Shown here in pieces: positions 7,772-14,187 of a stretch of 23,724 nt of DNA. Position 1 is the stretch's first letter. The number at the start of each line of letters is the position of its first letter. Source of the DNA: JAVBKP01 sp031553975 (GTDB lineage Bacteria > Bacillota > Clostridia > Peptostreptococcales > Anaerovoracaceae); the NCBI GenBank assembly GCA_031553975.1, contig JAVBKP010000030.1, positions 1 through 23,724 of the forward strand, read 5' to 3'. The notes under the pieces were generated by a model. It made no database searches. It was not told the origin of the DNA and saw only the letters and a program-made list of their open reading frames with translations. The translations under genes were made by a program, and so were the position numbers.

Positions 7772-8655
7772 ATTAAACTCTCCAGATGTTCTTTGTCGAA
7801 GTGGTATGCTTTTCTGCAAAATTGACAAGTTAGCTCCGCTTGACCATCTTCTTCTATGATTTCACGTAGGTCTTTTTCGCCTATGCTGATTAAAGCCTTT
7901 TCCAGCCTTTCCACAGAACAATCACACTCCCAACTGATGTCTCTATGCTCTAGGATTGTTACCCCATACTCTTCTGGCATGTCTTTGAATATTGTGAGTA
8001 GGAGGTCATCCACATCTTCGCTAGTATGGGCTAGCTCGCTGAGAGGCTGTAGTTTTGCTAGCATGGATTCTAGGTAGTCTACGGATTCTTCCTCTGCATC
8101 AGGTAGCATTTGGATAATCATGCCCGCAGCAGATAACACGCTACCATCTTCTCCTATTTTCACACCTAGGGCAAAGGATGTTGATTGTTGCTCTGATATA
8201 AAGAAATACATGGTCAAATCATCTGCGATCTCGCCTGTGGCTAGTTCTATTCGCCCTACGTATGGTTCTCCTTGTCCTAAGTCTCGTATTACCATAAGCT
8301 GACCTATGCCAATGGCGCCACCTACATCAAACCCACCTTCAGGGTGCAAGGGCATATCAATATTTGGATTGGATATGTAACCTTTGACTTTGCCGTTTTC
8401 TTTGGCTGTAGATAGTATTTCTTGAGCTATTCCATCGCCTTTGAACTGGACTGTGAGCTTTGCATCCATGTGTTTTAGCTGCATGATGCCCATGAGCCCT
8501 GCCCCTGTTATGACTCTGCCTAGGGCCGTTGTGGCCGTTGGCAGAGTCTCGTGAATGGCCGCCGCCTGTCTAACCATATCTGTACTAATAGTTAGATATA
8601 CGCGGTATGATCCGCTTTTGTCTATGGCGATAATTGAGTTTTGTTTTTTGTTCAT
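7768..8655 (-). CDS. hslO: Hsp33 redox-regulated molecular chaperone
   Basis: The 295-residue product matches Hsp33, a cytosolic holdase activated by oxidative unfolding. The N-terminal substrate-binding domain includes SGSYRVYLTISTDMVRQAAAIHETLPTATTALGR and the GGxxVGGAIGIGQLMVIRDLG block. The C-terminal redox switch has the zinc-ligand pattern CxC (Cys244, Cys246) and CxxC (Cys277, Cys280), separated by 30 residues as expected. I chose ATG 8655 because AGGAGA lies 5 nt upstream. The longer in-frame start at 8706 would overlap the upstream pgm gene and adds 17 residues that are not family-like. It sits 16 bp after the phosphoglucomutase stop and overlaps DUF1934 by 4 nt, so its expression is tied to the surrounding operon. 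Confidence 0.95.
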   Translation of the reverse strand: MNKKQNSIIAIDKSGSYRVYLTISTDMVRQAAAIHETLPTATTALGRVITGAGLMGIMQLKHMDAKLTVQFKGDGIAQEILSTAKENGKVKGYISNPNIDMPLHPEGGFDVGGAIGIGQLMVIRDLGQGEPYVGRIELATGEIADDLTMYFFISEQQSTSFALGVKIGEDGSVLSAAGMIIQMLPDAEEESVDYLESMLAKLQPLSELAHTSEDVDDLLLTIFKDMPEEYGVTILEHRDISWECDCSVERLEKALISIGEKDLREIIEEDGQAELTCQFCRKAYHFDKEHLESLI

Positions 8656-8671
8656 TATGTCTCCTGATGTT

Positions 8672-10369
8672 TTATGCCAGCTGCAATTCTTTTGACAACA
8701 TAGCAATTATCTCTTCTGATTCTGCTAAGGTGGTACCTTTTGCAGAAATGTATACTTTTATTTTTGGCTCTGTACCTGATGGCCTTACAATAAAGCTGCT
8801 TCCATCTTCTAGGATAAATTCCAGCACGTCGGCCGCTGGCAATCCTGTTTTATCTGCATTCATATAGTCAATAGATTTTGTGATTTTCCGTCCTGCTGCT
8901 TGCTCTGGTGGGCTTGTGCGGAAATCTTTCATAATCTGTCCCATTTTCTTCATGCCCTCTGCGCCTTCAAAGTAGAAGTCTAGCAGATGATTTTTGTAAA
9001 ATCCATGTTTTTCATATAGATCGTTTAGGGCATCCACTAAAGTTTTTCCTATGGATTTGTAGTGAGCAGCCATTTCACAAATCAGCATTGATGCATTAAC
9101 TGCGTCCTTGTCGCGAACATAACCTTTGCTTAGGTATCCGTAGCTTTCTTCAAATCCAAATATGTATCTGTCTTCCTGCTTTTTCTCTTCTAAAATTTTT
9201 ATTTGCTCCCCGATGAATTTAAATCCTGTCAGCACGTTGATTACCTCTACACCATATTCATTGGCTACAGCATCTGTCATGGTGGTGCTCACAATGGTTT
9301 TAACTGCAATTGGATCTTTTGGCATAGTGCCTCTTTTGATGCGGTTTTGGCAAATAAAATCCAATAGTAAAACACCTATCTCATTGCCTGTCAATAGAAG
9401 ATAGTCGTCCTTGTGTGCAATGGCTGTTCCTACTCTGTCACAGTCTGGGTCTGTGGCTAGTAGCATGTCTGGCTGGTTGCCTGCTGCTGCCATGCCTTTG
9501 CAAAGTTTCACACCTAGTGCTAAAGCTTCGGGTTTTTCTGGGTTAGGATATGAACATGTTGGGAAGTCTCCATCTGGCAGTTCTTGCTCTTTGACGATGC
9601 TAACATTTTCTACGCCAATCATTTCTAGGATTTTGCGAACAGATTTGTTGCCTGCGCCATTAAGTGGCGTATAAACCACGTTAAGTTTTTTGTTAATCTC
9701 TTTGTCTGTTATGCTTTCGGATTTGACGGCTGCCAAATAAGCATCTATTGTCTCTTGGGCTATGTACTCGATGCCATTGCCAAGTGCATCTTCAAAGTTC
9801 ATGTATTTGACGTCATCAAAAATATCCGTTTTGTTGATACGTGATAGTACGTCTTCTGCTGCCTCAATGGTCAACTGACATCCATCTGCGTCGTAGGCCT
9901 TATAGCCATTGTATTTGGCTGGATTGTGGCTGGCCGTAATCATAATACCTGCTTGGCAGCCATAATGTCTAACGGCAAAGGATAATGCTGGCGTAGGCAT
10001 TAACTCTGGATAGATGTATGCTTTGATTCCGTTGGCAACTAACACCTCTGCCGCACTCTCGGCGAACTCTACGGACATGTTGCGACTGTCGTAGGCTATG
10101 GCCACAGATGCTTTGCAATCCACTTTTGTAATGCTCTTTATGTATTCAGCAAAGCCTTGTGTTGCTTTTCTGACTGTATATATGTTGATTCTATTGGTTC
10201 CTGCACCGAGTACCCCTCTAAGCCCTCCTGTGCCAAACTCTAATTCTCTATAGTATCTATCATAAATCTCAGTTTCGTCCGATCTGATTTTCTCTAATTC
10301 GGCCTTAGTCGCTTCATCCATGTTGCCATTTGCTAGCCATCTCTCGTATAGTCTTAGTGCATTTTCCAT
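8672..10369 (-). CDS. pgcA: Alpha-phosphoglucomutase/phosphomannomutase (PgcA type)
   Basis: The 565-residue protein belongs to the alpha-D-phosphohexomutase superfamily and interconverts glucose-1-P and glucose-6-P (or the mannose phosphates) for UDP-glucose and cell-surface polymer synthesis in the cytosol. Visible motifs are the active-site phosphoserine loop TASHNP (Ser147), the magnesium loop DPDCDR (Asp307, Asp309, Asp311), the sugar-binding GFEESYG (405-411) and the C-terminal phosphate-binding RPSGTEPKIKVY near 535-546. The length fits the long PgcA branch (about 565-580). ATG 10369 is preferred because GGAGG lies 8 nt upstream. The same frame runs on to 10492, but those 41 codons do not look like the family and overlie terminator-like sequence. 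It is the first gene of the pgcA-hslO-DUF1934-ctpA-DUF1846 cluster. No strong promoter was found at 10370-10490. Confidence 0.93.
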   Translation of the reverse strand: MENALRLYERWLANGNMDEATKAELEKIRSDETEIYDRYYRELEFGTGGLRGVLGAGTNRINIYTVRKATQGFAEYIKSITKVDCKASVAIAYDSRNMSVEFAESAAEVLVANGIKAYIYPELMPTPALSFAVRHYGCQAGIMITASHNPAKYNGYKAYDADGCQLTIEAAEDVLSRINKTDIFDDVKYMNFEDALGNGIEYIAQETIDAYLAAVKSESITDKEINKKLNVVYTPLNGAGNKSVRKILEMIGVENVSIVKEQELPDGDFPTCSYPNPEKPEALALGVKLCKGMAAAGNQPDMLLATDPDCDRVGTAIAHKDDYLLLTGNEIGVLLLDFICQNRIKRGTMPKDPIAVKTIVSTTMTDAVANEYGVEVINVLTGFKFIGEQIKILEEKKQEDRYIFGFEESYGYLSKGYVRDKDAVNASMLICEMAAHYKSIGKTLVDALNDLYEKHGFYKNHLLDFYFEGAEGMKKMGQIMKDFRTSPPEQAAGRKITKSIDYMNADKTGLPAADVLEFILEDGSSFIVRPSGTEPKIKVYISAKGTTLAESEEIIAMLSKELQLA

Positions 10370-10461
10370 TTTCAATACCTCCAAGCTTAAATTTTGGTAG
10401 TAATTGTCAGTATTTTTCAACCACTCTACCACCTTATATGATACCATTTTTGCGCAAAAAA

Positions 10462-10481
10462 AGAAAGCCCCGTAACTTTCT
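10462..10481 (-). terminator. Weak intrinsic terminator after ypeB
   Basis: On the minus strand AGAAAG and CTTTCT form a 6-bp stem with an 8-nt loop, followed directly by a run of T. It lies just past the palindromic repeat at 10491-10546 and before pgcA. The stem is short, so efficiency is uncertain, but with the neighbouring long hairpin it plausibly ends the sleB-ypeB transcript. Confidence 0.5.
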
Positions 10482-10490
10482 CTGAATGCC

Positions 10491-10546
10491 ATTGGGGACG
10501 GTTCTAAATTATTAACAAGTGTTGATAATTTAGAACCGTCCCCAAT
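10491..10546. repeat. Palindromic REP-like element, copy A
   Basis: Arms 10491-10512 and 10525-10546 are perfect 22-nt inverted repeats, and a further 3-bp inner stem closes over AAGT after one mismatch. The outer part, GGGGACGGTTCTAAAT, is the arm shared with the other copies in this window. The core differs from copies at 15176 and 23089. It lies 8 nt downstream of the ypeB stop codon. Confidence 0.9.
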
Positions 10547-10554
10547 GAATATTT

Positions 10555-12072
10555 TTATACTGTAAGTGTTCCATTTTCGTCAATGAGGAGCTTTAGCACA
10601 TTTTTTACGTCTCCTGTTGCTACGTCTACATAAAATAAAAAGTATGTGTCCTCGGCCTCTACTTTTACTTCGTAGCAATAACTCTCACCACCGAAATCAT
10701 TTGGTATATAACATAGTTGCGGTTCGCCAATAATTTTTCCGTTGGCATTGATAGACTTTAGAGGGTCAATTGTGCTAGGTGTTACGGTTCTGGTTTTGTG
10801 ATTGATGGCGTAATTGGCCGCATCATAACCTACTATCTCACCGTTGTCTAGGCTGACTCTAACTTTTATTAGGTCTGGGTACATCATTACCTCTCCTTGG
10901 GTAGCTGCAAAATTCATTAGTGCAGTGTTGTCACTTTTTTGGGAGAAGGTTAGTTCCATATTTTGAATTCCTCGGGCTTTAAGGTAGTCTGATGCAATTT
11001 TTTCTGCTTGCTTTCTGGAAAGGTTGGATTTGCCCGACAGCTGACTACACATAGTGCTAATGATCTTGCCCCCGTTTTTAGTGACTTGAATATAGCATGT
11101 GGCGTTATCTCTCATATGGTATTCGAACATGTAGGTTAAATTGCTTTGTGGCTCTGGGCTTGTTGTTGTGGCGGATTGGGTGGTTCCTAAGTTGACAGCA
11201 ACAAGTTGACTGGCTGGATACTGTCCTTCTGGGTCAATAAATTTTGCGGCTATGACTTTAGCATCTTGCTCTGTGACCTTAGGTCCTTTGATTTTTAGCA
11301 ATCCCCCCTCGGACATATGATCAGAAAATGGACCGTCATATATTAGCTTTGGCATGTCCGACAAGCGACCTTCAAACTTGGTCATGGTACTATCAAATGG
11401 TGTAGATAAACCATCTGTTGCAGTTTCTAGCCCTTTGGATAGTTGGTCCGAACCAATAGCATCTTCACCACCTGCTGTAGCAGTTTCATTGAAAACAGAC
11501 ACAGCCTCGTCTTCTAGGTATTGATCTGTCTCTTCTGTCAGTTGAATCTGCCCTGGTTTTGACTGTTTCCACGCGATTACGCCCATGCTGTCTGGATCTA
11601 CATTGTATAGACCCTCGCTGAGTTCTTTGGAATAGACATGTAACTGTCTTAGCAAATCCAAATCTCCAGCTGTTAGAGCCGTAAGGGAACTGCCTTCAAA
11701 ACTTTTTTGCACCATGGCATAGGAAAAGTCTGATAACTGATTGATAAACTTTTGCGCTTTTCTCAGCTGCTCGCTTTTTGCTGGTATTTGTGACAGGTTT
11801 TGACTGGCTGTATCTGCTTGGTCCCAGATTTTTGTCAAGAGCATAAGATTTTGTTTTTCGCTACCTGATACCATGAGTTTTGATAAGTCGTTGGATATGG
11901 TTTCTACACTAGCTACTAGGTTTTGATAGTTTTGCTTTACATAGCTATCGATGTGCCGTTCATAAGCTGCATTTTCTGACTGCTGCCATAGCGTATAACT
12001 GGTGAGTCCTATCATGGCAACTAAGAGCATGAATATGGTAAAGCGGTTTTTATTTATTTTTATTTTTTTCAT
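10555..12072 (-). CDS. ypeB: Spore germination protein YpeB
   Basis: The 505-residue protein has an N-terminal transmembrane anchor (residues 11-29), a helical N-terminal domain with the family segment SYVKQNYQNLVASVETISNDLSKLM, and PepSY-type repeats at about 266-343, 351-421 and 425-495. The YDGPFSDHM stretch (245-253) is a conserved YpeB feature. YpeB is a spore inner-membrane or cortex protein that stabilises and localises the cortex-lytic enzyme SleB. The gene stands directly downstream of sleB (21 bp gap), the classical pairing, which makes the call firm. It is somewhat longer than the ~450 residues of the Bacillus protein because of an Asp/Glu/Ser-rich linker near 180-235. CTGGAG lies 6 nt before ATG 12072. 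In Bacillus the pair is expressed in the forespore under sigma G; no such promoter was identified here. Confidence 0.93.
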   Translation of the reverse strand: MKKIKINKNRFTIFMLLVAMIGLTSYTLWQQSENAAYERHIDSYVKQNYQNLVASVETISNDLSKLMVSGSEKQNLMLLTKIWDQADTASQNLSQIPAKSEQLRKAQKFINQLSDFSYAMVQKSFEGSSLTALTAGDLDLLRQLHVYSKELSEGLYNVDPDSMGVIAWKQSKPGQIQLTEETDQYLEDEAVSVFNETATAGGEDAIGSDQLSKGLETATDGLSTPFDSTMTKFEGRLSDMPKLIYDGPFSDHMSEGGLLKIKGPKVTEQDAKVIAAKFIDPEGQYPASQLVAVNLGTTQSATTTSPEPQSNLTYMFEYHMRDNATCYIQVTKNGGKIISTMCSQLSGKSNLSRKQAEKIASDYLKARGIQNMELTFSQKSDNTALMNFAATQGEVMMYPDLIKVRVSLDNGEIVGYDAANYAINHKTRTVTPSTIDPLKSINANGKIIGEPQLCYIPNDFGGESYCYEVKVEAEDTYFLFYVDVATGDVKNVLKLLIDENGTLTV

Positions 12073-12093
12073 ACTAATCTCCAGTGAGCATGT

Positions 12094-12783
12094 CTAAATG
12101 CCAAAGTAATGTTTTCCAATTATTTTTTTGATATCACGGCTCCAAATCCATTTGCTGGTGGCAGTGGCTGGATTCCAGTAGTACAAACAACCTTCTGTAG
12201 GATCCCAACCATTGAGGGCGTCTTCGGCAGCTTTGAGGCAACTGGCTGTAGGTTCTAGGTTAATCTGCCCATCTTGCACTGCTGTAAATGCCCATGGCTC
12301 GTATATGACACCTGATATAGAGTTTGGAAATTCTGGATTTTTTACCCTGTTTAGGATAACGCCACCTACTGCTACCTGACCTGCGTAGGGTTCTCCTCTA
12401 GCCTCCCCTGTAATAGCTTTGGCTAGCAAAATTTTTTCGTTTTGGGTAACGGTATTCTTGCCTGTGGTTGGCTTTTTTGTGGTGCCGAATATGCCCATGG
12501 CTTCTAAGGTTTGTTTGCCCGCGGCCCCATCCACTCTAAGCTTGTTTTTTTGCTGGAATTTAACTACAGCATTTCTGGTCCCTGCACCGTATTTGCCATC
12601 CACCGCTCCTTGGTAGTAGCCCCATCGTTTTAGTTTGGTTTGTATTGTTCCTACCGTGTCACCAGATGAGCCTATTTTATATACTTCTGTGCCAAATACG
12701 CCACTAGCAAGTATGCCTGTAACCAGTAGGGTTGTAACTACCATCATTATGATCAAAGCTCTGGAGGTAAATCTCACTCTCAT
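12094..12783 (-). CDS. sleB: Spore cortex-lytic enzyme SleB
   Basis: The 229-residue protein has an N-terminal hydrophobic signal/anchor (residues 8-31). A PG_binding_1 domain follows (about 37-98, with VGTIQTKLKRWGYYQGAVDG and FQQKNKLRVDG), and then a C-terminal Hydrolase_2 domain (about 113-229). The GEARGEPYAGQVAVGGVILNR segment contains the predicted catalytic Glu127. SleB is a lytic transglycosylase that degrades muramic-delta-lactam-containing cortex peptidoglycan during germination, acting outside the inner spore membrane. The ATG (12783) overlaps the spoIIR stop as ATGA, with an AAGGAG inside the end of spoIIR, so translation is coupled to spoIIR. ypeB follows. Length and domain order match the family, and no catalytic residue is missing. 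Confidence 0.95.
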   Translation of the reverse strand: MRVRFTSRALIIMMVVTTLLVTGILASGVFGTEVYKIGSSGDTVGTIQTKLKRWGYYQGAVDGKYGAGTRNAVVKFQQKNKLRVDGAAGKQTLEAMGIFGTTKKPTTGKNTVTQNEKILLAKAITGEARGEPYAGQVAVGGVILNRVKNPEFPNSISGVIYEPWAFTAVQDGQINLEPTASCLKAAEDALNGWDPTEGCLYYWNPATATSKWIWSRDIKKIIGKHYFGI

Positions 12784-13385
12784 TTTTTATCTCCTTTCCC
12801 AAAGGTTTTTTCTAATATTTCTACGCTTTTAAATTTTATGTTTATTTTTTTTGAGCTAGCTGTGGATTTGTTGGCCTCTGGTGATGTGTCTATTAGGCAG
12901 AGTGGCGGGAACACCACGCACCACCAGTTACTACCGTCCGCCTCTCCGATATATATGTTAAGGGCCTCGTAGGTGCCCTCAGGAAATGTGACGTTGTCAT
13001 AGGTCTTTTCAGGAATATAGGTGGGTTTTAGTTCTACCCGCACTGGGTAGTCGTATCCGTATTCTCTAAGGGTTGATTCTGCCACGGCGTGTATGGCTAC
13101 ATAATTTTCTCTAATATAATCCGCTGCATTTAGAACCGTCCCCGACATATTGGGGCTTACTAGGTCTAAGACGCTATCACGGACTTTTAGTTTTATGAGC
13201 TGGTCTTGGTATGTATCGCTGTTGGCTACTACGTGAAGTCTGATGAAGTCTGTATTTGATAGTGTTGGGTTTTCTATGCTGTACATCATCATAGCGCTGG
13301 TCATAGTGGCTACTAGTCCTAGTATCAGGGTTATGGCTATTTTATTTTGTGCCATCGTAGTTTTTATTTTGTGTAATTTTTCCAT
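12780..13385 (-). CDS. spoIIR: Stage II sporulation protein R
   Basis: The likely product is 201 residues starting MEKLHKIKTTMAQNK (ATG 13385, with AAGGAGA upstream). A longer in-frame start at 13427 would begin inside a terminator hairpin. After an N-terminal membrane/signal segment (15-35), the SpoIIR signatures are clear: FIRLHVVANSDTYQDQLIKLKVRDSVL (48-73), YGYDYPVRVEL (109-119), YEALNIYIGEADGSNWWCVVFPPLCLID (139-166). SpoIIR is made in the forespore under sigma F and secreted into the intermembrane space, where it triggers SpoIIGA to process pro-sigma E in the mother cell. Codons 81-86 (SGTVLN) are written with a 17-nt piece of the dispersed repeat. The gene overlaps sleB by 4 nt, so an early signalling gene is linked to late germination genes. 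Confidence 0.93.
   Translation of the reverse strand: MEKLHKIKTTMAQNKIAITLILGLVATMTSAMMMYSIENPTLSNTDFIRLHVVANSDTYQDQLIKLKVRDSVLDLVSPNMSGTVLNAADYIRENYVAIHAVAESTLREYGYDYPVRVELKPTYIPEKTYDNVTFPEGTYEALNIYIGEADGSNWWCVVFPPLCLIDTSPEANKSTASSKKINIKFKSVEILEKTFGKGDKK
13127..13143. repeat. Half-copy of the REP-like element inside spoIIR
   Basis: The plus-strand 17-mer CATTTAGAACCGTCCCC is identical to one terminal arm of the palindromes at 15176 and 23089. There is no second arm nearby. It is read through in frame in spoIIR as part of SGTVLN. Confidence 0.75.
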
Positions 13386-13386
13386 T

Positions 13387-13440
13387 AAAAAAATCTCCTT
13401 GTTTGGTATTGTTAAGATTTTTACCAAATCAAGGAGATTT
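13387..13440 (-). terminator. Intrinsic terminator of the ispE-gntR unit, overlapping the spoIIR ribosome binding site
   Basis: On the minus strand AAATCTCCTTG (13430-13440) pairs with CAAGGAGATTT (13391-13401), and TTTGGTA (13422-13428) with TACCAAA (13402-13408). This makes an 18-bp stem with one bulged A. A run of T follows (13387-13393) immediately before the spoIIR ATG. The 3' arm contains the AAGGAG of spoIIR. Confidence 0.85.
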
Positions 13441-13445
13441 TATAC
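13416..13445 (-). promoter_or_regulatory. Candidate sigma-F promoter of spoIIR
   Basis: On the minus strand GTATA (-35, 13441-13445) is followed by a 15-nt spacer and GGTAAAAATC (-10, 13416-13425). These fit the Bacillus sigma-F pattern (GYWTA ... GGNRANANTW) at all but the last base. The position just upstream of spoIIR, a known sigma-F target, supports the call. The predicted start, near 13409, falls in the loop of the terminator hairpin. Confidence 0.6.
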
Positions 13446-13449
13446 AACT

Positions 13450-14151
13450 CTATTTAATTTTCTTTTTCTTTCTAGATGCTTCTGCTTGGGTCTCATCATA
13501 TTCTTGTAGAATTAACCTTTTCAGCTCTGCTATGTGGTTACGCGCTGATCTTCCTGCTAATTCTGTGTCGCCGGCTTTGATGTATTCCAATATGGAAAGG
13601 TGCTGTGGTGGCATCTCTCCGGCTCTCTTAAATGTCCCAAAGTATAAATATCTAAATCTAATTACTAGCTCCGCTAGATTCTCTAAAATAGATATTAGTC
13701 TAGGATTGTCTGTAGCGTTTACAATATACCGATGAAACTCTTCATCGTATTTAATCATGTCTTGTGTTTTGCCTGTCTCTACAGCTTTGTTGAACTTGTT
13801 AGAGATTTTTTCTAATTCTTTTATCTGGTCCTTTGTCATCAGCTCCGCCGCGCGACGAGCTGCAAGTCCTTCTAGATAGGCTCTTACATCTAGCGTGTCT
13901 GCTGTGTCTTTAATAGATATGTCTGCTACATGAGCGCCTTTGCGGCTTTCAATGGTCACTAGACCTTCTATCTCTAATTTTCGGATAGCTTCTCGAATAG
14001 GTGTACGACTTACGCCCATCTTTTCAGCTATTTCCACTTCCTTTAATCTTGTGTTTGGCTTTATCTCGCTTCTAAGGATTGACGCTCTTAGTTGTTCGTA
14101 CACCGACTCACGAAGTGGCTTGTGGCTTTCGATCTCTAATTGAGAAAACAT
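13450..14151 (-). CDS. GntR-family transcriptional regulator, FadR subfamily (FCD domain)
   Basis: The likely product is 233 residues starting MFSQLEIESHKPLRESVYEQLR. ATG 14151 has AGAGG 8 nt upstream, whereas an in-frame ATG at 14181 lacks a ribosome binding site. An N-terminal winged helix-turn-helix (about 10-75, with RLKEVEIAEKMGVSRTPIREAIRKLEIEGLV) is followed by an all-helical FCD domain (about 80-215). That domain carries the metal/ligand residues expected in this subfamily: Asp and His in DEEFHRYIV, then the C-terminal QHLSILEYIKAGD and RNHIAELKR. The C-terminus ends in a lysine-rich tail (RKKKKIK). Such proteins usually repress or activate operons for organic-acid or sugar-acid metabolism in response to small carboxylates, but no such operon is in view. 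It lies 36 bp downstream of ispE (closer if the longer start is used) and upstream of spoIIR, ending in a terminator. Its targets are unknown. Confidence 0.9.
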   Translation of the reverse strand: MFSQLEIESHKPLRESVYEQLRASILRSEIKPNTRLKEVEIAEKMGVSRTPIREAIRKLEIEGLVTIESRKGAHVADISIKDTADTLDVRAYLEGLAARRAAELMTKDQIKELEKISNKFNKAVETGKTQDMIKYDEEFHRYIVNATDNPRLISILENLAELVIRFRYLYFGTFKRAGEMPPQHLSILEYIKAGDTELAGRSARNHIAELKRLILQEYDETQAEASRKKKKIK

Positions 14152-14187
14152 TGCTTTTACCTCTCTTCCTGAGGGCACCATGGTTTT

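Noticed and set aside
13386..13427. Longer spoIIR start at 13427 (MVKILTIPNKEIFL...)
   Set aside because: It would place the start codon inside the terminator stem without a ribosome binding site. ATG 13385 has AAGGAGA and gives the family-like N-terminus.
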